Origin: a bacterium
GTDB lineage: Bacteria > UBP6 > JAFGXH01
Reading direction: 5' to 3'
Assembly (NCBI GenBank): GCA_027064085.1
Contig: JAMOQH010000188.1
Coordinates: 1-64,000 of the forward strand
Length of the DNA: 64,000 nt
In this document: piece after piece, positions 50,528-58,153 of the stretch
Numbering within the stretch: position 1 is the stretch's first letter
How the letters are laid out: every line of letters starts with the position of its first letter
The notes under the pieces: generated by a model
Databases searched by the model: none
Seen by the model: only the letters and a program-made list of their open reading frames with translations
What the model was told of the DNA's origin: nothing
Made by a program: the position numbers and the translations under genes

Positions 50528-53026
50528 ATGAGTGATATAGGGAAAATGCTAAGTGAAATTGATAATCTTAAGAATAAACTAGATAAGAAATACTCTAAGA
50601 AGATAACTATAATGTTTACTGATATTAAAGACTCTACTGTATATTTTGAAAAACATGGAGATATGAGTGGGCGAATGATGGTTGAAAAACATAACACACT
50701 ACTATTTCCTATTGTAAGTAAATATGGTGGAGTTGTAATTAAAACAATTGGTGATGCGATTATGGCTAAATATGATTTTGCCGTAAATGGAGTTAAGGCT
50801 GCAATTGAAATGCAAAGAACTCTTAAAGAGTACAATAAAACTGCAAGAGATAAAATTAGAATTAGGATTGGTTTACATACAGGCAAGGCAATTGTTGAAG
50901 AAAATGATGTATTTGGTGATTCTGTTAACTTAGCTGCTAGAATTGAAGCTGGAACAAAAGCTGAATTTATAACAATTTCTAAAAATACATTAGAAGAAAT
51001 TTCTGCATATAAAAACATTAAAGTTATACCATTAGGTGTTGTTAAATACAAAGGAAAAGAAGAAGAGATTGAAACTTATTCTGTTTTATGGGATAGTTCA
51101 ATTTTAGAAAAAAGAGTTAGAGGTGAAAATACCTGGTTACACGATAGCCTACTGATAAAAGTAACTCTTGAAAGCAATAAAATTAAAGTAAGATACAGAT
51201 ACTATTTAAATGAAAATAAAAAAGAAGAAATTTTTGAAAATATTGATAAAAGATTAATGTCTAAATTTTTAGAATATTTAGAACAACTTCGTTCATCAAC
51301 ACTACAAAAAAATTCTACAAAATTTGATTTTGAAAATTTTAAAAAGGAAAGTCAAAAAATATATAAAGAATTATTTTCAAGTAGTATTAATGAAATTTTT
51401 AATAAATCAGACTTGAAATATTTAGTTATAGATACAGATAGAAATTTTTCTTTTTTGCCTTTTGGTCTTTTACATGATGGAACAAATTTTTTAGGGTTAA
51501 AATATCCAATTTTTAGGCTAATAGACCATTTCAATAAAGTAGATGCTCAATATACATATTTTACATTTTTAGATTATACTCTTGATGAAGAGATAGAACA
51601 AGAGCATGAGTTTTCAATTATAAATAGCATATTTAAAGAAAATAATCTTGAATTATATGCTCCTAAAAAAGAATATGCTAAATTAGATGATTTAATAAAA
51701 ACATTAAATAGTATAGGGAAAAAATCAACTCATTTGCATTTTGCTTTTCATAATTTATTTTCAATAAATTTTGATGATATAAAATTTAAGAATACCTCAA
51801 TACAGTATAGAGATATAATAAAATCAAACTATAAATTAAGGTATATAATTGCAAATTCATGCAAAACAATACCAATTTTAACAAAGTTCATAGGTAAAGA
51901 TAATAATTTCTTATCATTTTTAAATGATGCAAATATAAAAATATATTTAGGTAATTTTTTTAATATTTATGATGAAGTTGGATTATATTTTAGTGAAATA
52001 TTTTATAGTTATATGCTTAAAGGCTATAGTTATCCAGAAGCCTTGTTTAAGTCTAAACTAAAATTAAGAGATAAATATGGTGAAAAAAGTTTAATATGGG
52101 CATCTTATGCTATTTTTGCAGATTCTGTTGAAACAGTTCTTGAAGCTATGATTGAAAATATAATAAATGAGGCTAGAGAAACAGTCACTGAGTTAAAAGA
52201 GCCTGAAAAAATTCATAATAAAGAAAAAATCAGGGGGGGGGCTGAAGTAGTTATTGACTCTTCTGTTTCTCTAAATACGAGCAAGAGTATTAACAGATAT
52301 TTATTTCTAGTAATTTTCCTGATTTTAATTTCTATAGTAGGTCTTTATATATTAAAACATAATGAAGGTGGTGGTGTAGGTGGAAAATTACCCATTACTA
52401 TGGATAAAAAAGAAATAAATAAAGAATCTGATAAAGTAATTAGAGCTGAGCCACACAATAGTGTGGTTCAGAAAAACGGAGATAATAAAAATAATGAAAA
52501 TAAGCTTCTAATGTATAAAGGAGTGCAACAAAGTGATGTTGTTAAGGATAATAATGTTGCAATAAAAAAGAATAATAATATAGCTGTAGATAAATCTTTA
52601 AATCGTTTGGTGGTTTTGTATTTTGATAATAATTCAAATAATAAGAAACTAAATCCTTTGAGAAAAGCTTTGGCAGATATGCTTATTGCTGATATTAGTG
52701 ATATAAAAAATGTAAATGTTGTGGACAGGGAAAAACTTGAAGATATAATAAGAGAGTTAAATTTATCAAAAACCAAGTATATAAAGCGTTCATCGGCCCT
52801 TAAAATAGGAAGAATGCTTAGTGCTAAATATATTATGGTTGGTTCTTTTATAGACCCTCCAATAGAAGGATTACCATTGAGGATAGATGCTAAGATAATT
52901 GATGTTGAAACAAGTGAAATAAAATGGGCAAAGGGTGTTACGGGTGATAAAAGGAAACTATATAAAATGAAAGATAAATTGATGGAAAAATTTAGAAAAA
53001 GTAAATTTTTAAAGGGGTTAAAATAA
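50528..53026 (+). CDS. Class III adenylate cyclase - CHAT (caspase-like) - TM - CsgG/TolB-like fusion protein
   Basis: Cyclase: ITIMFTDIKDSTVYF, GVVIKTIGDAIMAKY, VFGDSVNLAARIEAG (Lys and Asp at adenine-specifying positions). CHAT-like: LHFAFHN...LRYIIANSCKT...SLIWASYAIFAD. TM: YLFLVIFLILISIVGLYIL. CsgG-like: NRLVVLYFDNNS...VVDREKLEDIIRELNLS...LGxxLSAKYIMVGSF-type segment. Confidence 0.8.
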   Translation: MSDIGKMLSEIDNLKNKLDKKYSKKITIMFTDIKDSTVYFEKHGDMSGRMMVEKHNTLLFPIVSKYGGVVIKTIGDAIMAKYDFAVNGVKAAIEMQRTLKEYNKTARDKIRIRIGLHTGKAIVEENDVFGDSVNLAARIEAGTKAEFITISKNTLEEISAYKNIKVIPLGVVKYKGKEEEIETYSVLWDSSILEKRVRGENTWLHDSLLIKVTLESNKIKVRYRYYLNENKKEEIFENIDKRLMSKFLEYLEQLRSSTLQKNSTKFDFENFKKESQKIYKELFSSSINEIFNKSDLKYLVIDTDRNFSFLPFGLLHDGTNFLGLKYPIFRLIDHFNKVDAQYTYFTFLDYTLDEEIEQEHEFSIINSIFKENNLELYAPKKEYAKLDDLIKTLNSIGKKSTHLHFAFHNLFSINFDDIKFKNTSIQYRDIIKSNYKLRYIIANSCKTIPILTKFIGKDNNFLSFLNDANIKIYLGNFFNIYDEVGLYFSEIFYSYMLKGYSYPEALFKSKLKLRDKYGEKSLIWASYAIFADSVETVLEAMIENIINEARETVTELKEPEKIHNKEKIRGGAEVVIDSSVSLNTSKSINRYLFLVIFLILISIVGLYILKHNEGGGVGGKLPITMDKKEINKESDKVIRAEPHNSVVQKNGDNKNNENKLLMYKGVQQSDVVKDNNVAIKKNNNIAVDKSLNRLVVLYFDNNSNNKKLNPLRKALADMLIADISDIKNVNVVDREKLEDIIRELNLSKTKYIKRSSALKIGRMLSAKYIMVGSFIDPPIEGLPLRIDAKIIDVETSEIKWAKGVTGDKRKLYKMKDKLMEKFRKSKFLKGLK
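52233..52241 (+). repeat. G9 homopolymer inside the cyclase-CHAT gene, between CHAT and TM
   Basis: ATC AGG GGG GGG GCT read in frame at 9 G. 10 G gives AGG GGG GGG GGC TGA; 8 G gives AGG GGG GGG CTG AAG TAG. Confidence 0.95.
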
Positions 53027-53141
53027 AACCTAACTAAAATTAATCGGGTTCAATAATTAGTAGCGAAAAGCAGAGTATTTTAATTGATTTTATGTATAAA
53101 AAGTAAAATATTATGAACTTTTTTATTTAAAAACTGTTCAA

Positions 53142-53170
53142 TTGAGTTTTATTTTAAATAATGCTATAAT
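53142..53170 (+). promoter_or_regulatory. Sigma70-type promoter TTGAGT-N17-TATAAT upstream of the tcmP cassette
   Basis: TTGAGT 53142-53147, TATAAT 53165-53170, about 100 nt before the tcmP start. Confidence 0.6.
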
Positions 53171-53270
53171 TTTATGCTAATTTTGGAGGAATTAAAAAAT
53201 AGAGTTTGATATGTACTCCGTTTTTTAGGCAGATTAAATAGGATACACATCATAGTAAACTGGGATTATA

Positions 53271-54392
53271 ATGGCAAAAGATATAAACAAAAAACAATTC
53301 GATGAAACAACAAAGCTAAAACTAGATATATTCGGAGAATGTTTTGAAGAATGGCTACCAGTTTTTATTCATGATAGATACACTTCAGATATTTATATTT
53401 TTGACTTTTTTGCAGGAAGTGGTAAAGATATTGAAGATAACTTAGGAAGTCCTTTGATACTTCTAGATAAAGCTAAAGGAAACAAACTCCAATATTGTTC
53501 AAATACAAAAAAAGAAATAAATTTCATATTTAATGAAGCTAAACCTAGAAAAAGTAAAAAACTTGAAGAAAATGTAATAAATTATATTGAAGAATGTAAA
53601 AGTAAAAATAATTGTGAGACATGTTCATATAATTATGAAATTAAAAACTTTGAATTTAAAGATATTTTAAATGATGCAAATATAAAATCTATTTTAAAAA
53701 ATAAAGAATTTGGAAAATTTGTTATTTTAGACCAATATGGTTTTAAAGAGGTAGATGATGATATATTTAGGCAATTAATATCTTTTCCTAAAGCTGATTT
53801 TATATTTTTTATTACATCTTCATCTATAAATAGATTTAAAAAACATCCAAATATTATAAAATATATAGATACATCAAAAATTGAATTTGATGACCCTAAA
53901 GAAATACATAGAGCTGTAACAAAATATTTTAGAGACTTGATTCCTAAAGGTAAGGAGTATTATCTTCATAATTTTTCTATTAAGAAAGAAAATAGTGGTA
54001 ATTATTATGGATTAATATTTGGTTCTAATCATACTTTAGGAATGGAAAAATTTCTAAAAGTTTGCTGGAAACATGATAAGCTTTCAGGTGAAGCAAACTA
54101 TAATATTGATGATAACTTTGAAAAGGGGACTTTATTTTATGAAAAACAAAATATAAAAAAAGATCTTATAAGTAAAGAAATAGAAAATGAAATTTTATCA
54201 GGAAGTATAACTAGTAATATTGATGGTTTAAAGTATGCTATGCTAAAAGGTTGTGAACCAAAATTATTTACAGAAGTTGTTAAAAAACTTGAAAAAAACA
54301 ATAAAATAGAAAGGCTTGGAGATAAAAACTATAGTTCTACAAATATACATAGAGTAAAAAAATATAAAATAGGGATAAAAGATGAAACATAA
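53271..54392 (+). CDS. tcmP: Three-Cys-motif partner protein TcmP
   Basis: KLDIFGECFEEWLPVFIHDRYTSDIYIFDFFAGSGKDIEDNLGSPLILLDKA; FVILDQYGFKEVDDDIF. Paired with the adjacent DUF5131 gene. Confidence 0.85.
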   Translation: MAKDINKKQFDETTKLKLDIFGECFEEWLPVFIHDRYTSDIYIFDFFAGSGKDIEDNLGSPLILLDKAKGNKLQYCSNTKKEINFIFNEAKPRKSKKLEENVINYIEECKSKNNCETCSYNYEIKNFEFKDILNDANIKSILKNKEFGKFVILDQYGFKEVDDDIFRQLISFPKADFIFFITSSSINRFKKHPNIIKYIDTSKIEFDDPKEIHRAVTKYFRDLIPKGKEYYLHNFSIKKENSGNYYGLIFGSNHTLGMEKFLKVCWKHDKLSGEANYNIDDNFEKGTLFYEKQNIKKDLISKEIENEILSGSITSNIDGLKYAMLKGCEPKLFTEVVKKLEKNNKIERLGDKNYSSTNIHRVKKYKIGIKDET

Positions 54393-55131
54393 AATAGAAT
54401 GGACAGAAAAAACATGGAATCCTTCAGCAGGTTGTACTAAAATGAGCTCTGGTTGTGAAAATTGTTATGCAGAGGTAATGGCGAATAGATTACAAGCTAT
54501 GAGTGTAAAGGGGTATGAAAATGGCTTTGAATTCAATATTGTTCCTGATAGATTAAATGACCCTTTAAAAAGAAAAAAACCAACTGTTTATTTCGTTAAT
54601 TCAATGAGTGATATATTTCATAAAGAAATGCCTCTTGATTATTTAAATAAAATTTTTGATATTATTGAAAAAACTCCTCAACATACATATCAAATTTTAA
54701 CTAAAAGAGCAGATAGAATGTTTGAGTATTTTGAAAATAAAAAAATAGCAAAAAATATATGGCTTGGTGTTACTGTTGAAAATAAAAAGGATGGAATACC
54801 AAGAATAGATAAATTAAGAAATCTTAAAGCTAGTGTATTATTTCTCTCTGTTGAACCATTACTTGAAGATTTAGGTAAGATAAACTTAAAAAATATTAAC
54901 TGGGTTATTGTTGGTGGAGAGAGCGGGCATAAAGCTAGGCCAATGGACGAAACTTGGGTATTAAATATTAAAGAACAATGTAAAGCTAGTAATGTTGCAT
55001 TTTTCTTTAAACAATGGGGAACTTGGGGAGCTGATAAAGTAAAAAGAAACAAAAAAGATAATGGAAAAGTATTAAAAGGTAAGATTTGGCAAGAATATCC
55101 TGAATTTATAAAAAAACAATATACAATATAA
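54382..55131 (+). CDS. Phage Gp37/Gp68-family (DUF5131) three-Cys-motif protein
   Basis: IEWTEKTWNPSAGCTKMSSGCENCYAEVMANRL, VYFVNSMSDIFH, YQILTKRADRM, NIWLGVTVENKKDGIPRIDKLR, NWVIVGGESGHKARPMDETWV, FFFKQWGTWG. Overlaps the tcmP 3' end by 11 nt. Confidence 0.9.
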   Translation: MKHKIEWTEKTWNPSAGCTKMSSGCENCYAEVMANRLQAMSVKGYENGFEFNIVPDRLNDPLKRKKPTVYFVNSMSDIFHKEMPLDYLNKIFDIIEKTPQHTYQILTKRADRMFEYFENKKIAKNIWLGVTVENKKDGIPRIDKLRNLKASVLFLSVEPLLEDLGKINLKNINWVIVGGESGHKARPMDETWVLNIKEQCKASNVAFFFKQWGTWGADKVKRNKKDNGKVLKGKIWQEYPEFIKKQYTI

Positions 55132-55140
55132 GGATTAATC

Positions 55141-55660
55141 ATGAGTGAAATAAGAGCAGGTTTAATTGAGTCTAAATTAAAAATATATGTTTTTTTGGGG
55201 GGGGGAGAAAATGATACAAAATAAAAAAACAAAAAAATATCAATTGAATCTATCAATGTCAGCTTTAATAGATCAAGAAAAATATGAAAAATGGCTTAAA
55301 AATAAGGCAAGAACTCATTTAAAGCGTGACAAAAAACGAGGAAACATAAGTTCAACATATGAGTCATATAGAGTTGCAATACATGAAGCTGTTATTAATT
55401 CAAATGGTAAAGACGCTTATACTGGTGAAAATTTAGATTGGTCTTTGATAAATGAATATAATAATAAGGATTCTAAAAAATATGGAAGAGATTATAAAAA
55501 GAGGTTTGCTCTATTACCAACTATTGATCATGTTGGAGATGGAAAGGGGAAAGCTAATTTTAAGATTTGTTCTTGGCGGACAAATGATGCGAAAAATGAT
55601 TTATCCTATGAAATATTTTTAGAATTATGTAATAAAATTGTAAATTATTCAAAGAATTAA
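55141..55660 (+). CDS. HNH-endonuclease-like protein; apparent native start at 55141 is out of frame with the body across a G9 tract (as sequenced, translatable from 55187 or 55211)
   Basis: Body: DAYTGENLDWSLI...FALLPTIDHVGDGKGKANFKICSWRTNDAKNDLSYEIF (HNH-like spacing of YTG, DH, C..N..K). ATG 55141 has SD AAGGA and reads MSEIRAGLIESKLKIYVFLGGGENDTK* at 9 G, but MSEIRAGLIESKLKIYVFLGGEKMIQNKKTKKYQLN... at 8 G. Confidence 0.6.
55197..55205 (+). repeat. G9 homopolymer at the 5' end of the HNH-like gene (preceded by T7)
   Basis: GTTTTTTTGGGGGGGGGAGAAAATG read directly. Confidence 0.95.
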
Positions 55661-55724
55661 AGTAATTAAGAGGAGAATATTAAATGAAGCATTATTTGAA
55701 AATGATGAACTAAGTATTCTGTAT

Positions 55725-55756
55725 AAAAACTATATAATAAAAGTTATATAGTTTTT
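55725..55756 (+). terminator. Rho-independent-like terminator closing the tcmP cassette
   Basis: AAAAACTATATAA-TAAAAG-TTATATAGTTTTT: 13-bp perfect stem ending in a T tract. Confidence 0.7.
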
Positions 55757-55777
55757 AATTAAGAAAAGGAGGTTAAA

Positions 55778-57078
55778 ATAAAACCTAATACTTTCGGAAA
55801 CAGATTTAAAATAACAACTTTTGGAGAAAGCCATTCTGTTGCAATGGGTGTTTTAATAGAAGGTATTAAGCCTAATGTTAAAATAAGTATTAGTGATATT
55901 CAAAATTTACTTGATAAAAGGAAGCCAAAGGGAAAATTAACAACTAAAAGAAAAGAAAATGATGAGCTTGTAATTTTATCAGGTGTTTTTGAAGGAAAAA
56001 CACTTGGAAGTCCTATTGTTGCTATTGTTTATAATAAAGATGCTAAATCAAAGGATTATACCGATATTAAAGATGTGTTTAGGCCGTCTCATGCTGATTT
56101 TACATTTTTTAAAAAGTATGGAATAAGAGATTATCGTGGTGGTGGTAGAAGTAGTGGCCGTGAAACTGTGAGTAGGGTAATAGCAGGAGCTGTGGCAATT
56201 TCATTTTTAAGTGACAAGTACAATATAGAAATAATCTCAAAAATAACTCAAATTGGTCCTTTTAAAACTGATAAATGGGACAAAACTAGTGATAATCTTC
56301 CATTTGCCGATGAAACTCAACTTAAAGATATTGAAAAATATATTAATTCACTCCATGGGGATAGCATTGGAGCAATCATAGAATCCCGAATTGAAAATTT
56401 ACCACTAGGCATAGGGGAACCCGTTTTTGAAAAATTAGAAGCGAATATTGCAAAAGCAGTTTTAAGTATTGGTGCAACCAAGGGGATAGAATTTGGAGAT
56501 GGTTTTGATTTTGCAAATAAAAAGGGAAGTGAAGTAAATGACCAGATGGATAAAAGAGGTTTTTATCAAATCATTCAGGTGGAATACTGGGAGGAATATC
56601 AAATGGAGAAACGGTTGTATTTAGAACAGTGATAAAACCTACTCCATCAATATCGAAAGAACAAAAAACAGTTAATGAAAATAATCAAGAAGTAAAAATA
56701 AAGATAAATGGACGACATGACCCTTGTATTGCAATAAGGGTAATACCCGTAATAAACAGTATGGTTGCATTAAGTTTACTAGATTTAATAGGTGATAGCC
56801 GTTTAGTAGAACCAAAAGAGAAACTTGAAGTATTAAGAGATGATATCTCGGAAATAGATAAAAATATTTTTTTATTGCTTGATGAACGATTTAATATAGT
56901 AAAAAAAATTATAAAATATAAGAAAAAGAAAAATATAGCTATAGAAAATAAAAATATAGAACAAAATTTAATAAATAAAATACAAAAATTAGAACTAAAA
57001 AATTTAACAAATGACTTCATTAAAAAATTATATAATAAAATTTTTAATGAATCTAAAAGGATACAGAAAGATGATTAA
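55778..57078 (+). pseudogene. aroC: Chorismate synthase fused to an AroQ-type chorismate mutase domain; ATA in the start position and one frameshift
   Basis: Frame read from ATA 55778 (SD AGGAGG 55767-55772): IKPNTFGNRFKITTFGESHSVAMGVLIEG...FRPSHADFTFFKKYGIRDYRGGGRSSGRETVSRVIAGAVA...; frame shifts at T5 56560-56564; continues [29 protein letters not shown]...GRHDPCIAIRVIPVINSMVALSLLD, then LEVLRDDISEIDKNIFLLLDERFNIVKKIIKYKKKKNIAIEN...IFNESKRIQ (AroQ). Confidence 0.85.
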
Positions 57079-58066
57079 AATACATATATTACTAATTTTA
57101 AGTTCTTTTTTTATGTTTTCATGTGATAAAACAATGAAAAAAGAAGAGAATAAAGAAATAATACCAGATAGAATACTAAAAAAATGTATAAAAAAGAATT
57201 TTAAAGGTAAATTAACAAAAAATAATTTACTTAAAGTAAAAAAATTTTCATGTACAGGAAAAGATGGATTAATAAAAAATTTTAAGGGAATTAAGTTATT
57301 AAAAAATGTCGAATATTTTAATATGAATAGCCAAAATTTAGTTGATTTGGATTTAGTTGAAAATATGGTTAAAATTAATAATTTAAACTTATCATATAAC
57401 CATATTGTTGATATTTCAAAAATTAAAAAATTGCTCAAAATTAAAAAATTGAATTTAAAATATAATGAAATAAAAGATATTACTGCGTTTATCCATTTAA
57501 AGAATTTAGGGTATTTAAATATTGAATATAATATGATTAAAGATATTAGTCCACTAAGCAAAATGATAAATCTAACTAAAGTAGACTTAGAATATAATAG
57601 AATTAAAGAAATTCCTGATTTTAGTAATTTAAAAAAGTTATCGTGGCTTGATTTAACTACTAATGAGTTAAAAAAATTAGATAATTTAAAAACACTAGTA
57701 AATATTACATCTTTATACTTATCCGAAAACAAATTAAATAATATTCCTGATTTATCAGATTTGGCAAAACTTAAAACCCTAAATGTTCAATTTAATAATT
57801 TAAAAAATCTAGAATTTATAAAAAATAATATAAATCTAGAGCATTTAGATTTAGAAGCTAATAAATTTAAAGATATTTCATATTTAAGTAATTTTAAAAA
57901 ACTTACATGGCTTGATTTGGATGATAATAATGTAGAAGAAATTACTCCTTTATTGAGTTTAGAAAAGCTAAAGAAGTTGTATGTTAAAAATAACTGTATT
58001 AAAGATTTTAAAAATTTAAAAATAAGGTATATAAAAGGAAAAAAAGAACAGAAAGACTGTGAATAA
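57071..58066 (+). CDS. Leucine-rich-repeat (internalin/SDS22-like) lipoprotein
   Basis: Start refined to MIKIHILLILSSFFMFSCDK (lipobox FSC); about 10 repeats of 'LKNLGYLNIEYNMIKDISPLSKMINL' type. Confidence 0.85.
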   Translation: MIKIHILLILSSFFMFSCDKTMKKEENKEIIPDRILKKCIKKNFKGKLTKNNLLKVKKFSCTGKDGLIKNFKGIKLLKNVEYFNMNSQNLVDLDLVENMVKINNLNLSYNHIVDISKIKKLLKIKKLNLKYNEIKDITAFIHLKNLGYLNIEYNMIKDISPLSKMINLTKVDLEYNRIKEIPDFSNLKKLSWLDLTTNELKKLDNLKTLVNITSLYLSENKLNNIPDLSDLAKLKTLNVQFNNLKNLEFIKNNINLEHLDLEANKFKDISYLSNFKKLTWLDLDDNNVEEITPLLSLEKLKKLYVKNNCIKDFKNLKIRYIKGKKEQKDCE

Positions 58067-58153
58067 TGATTTTGTTTATACTGTTTTCTTTAAAATATTT
58101 GATTTAAGGGTTTATATATCTTATTATCTTTATCAAGTTGTTAGGAGTTAAGT

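Noticed and set aside
55189-55197. Programmed -1 ribosomal frameshift at T TTT TTG in the HNH leader
   Set aside because: A -1 shift enters the wrong frame; joining the leader to the HNH body needs +1/-2 or a G-tract change, so replication or transcription slippage fits better.
50500-57732. Minus-strand ORFs at 50500, 51352, 52468, 54690, 56685 and 57028
   Set aside because: All antisense to well-supported plus-strand genes; translations are low-complexity, Phe/Ser/Ile-rich.
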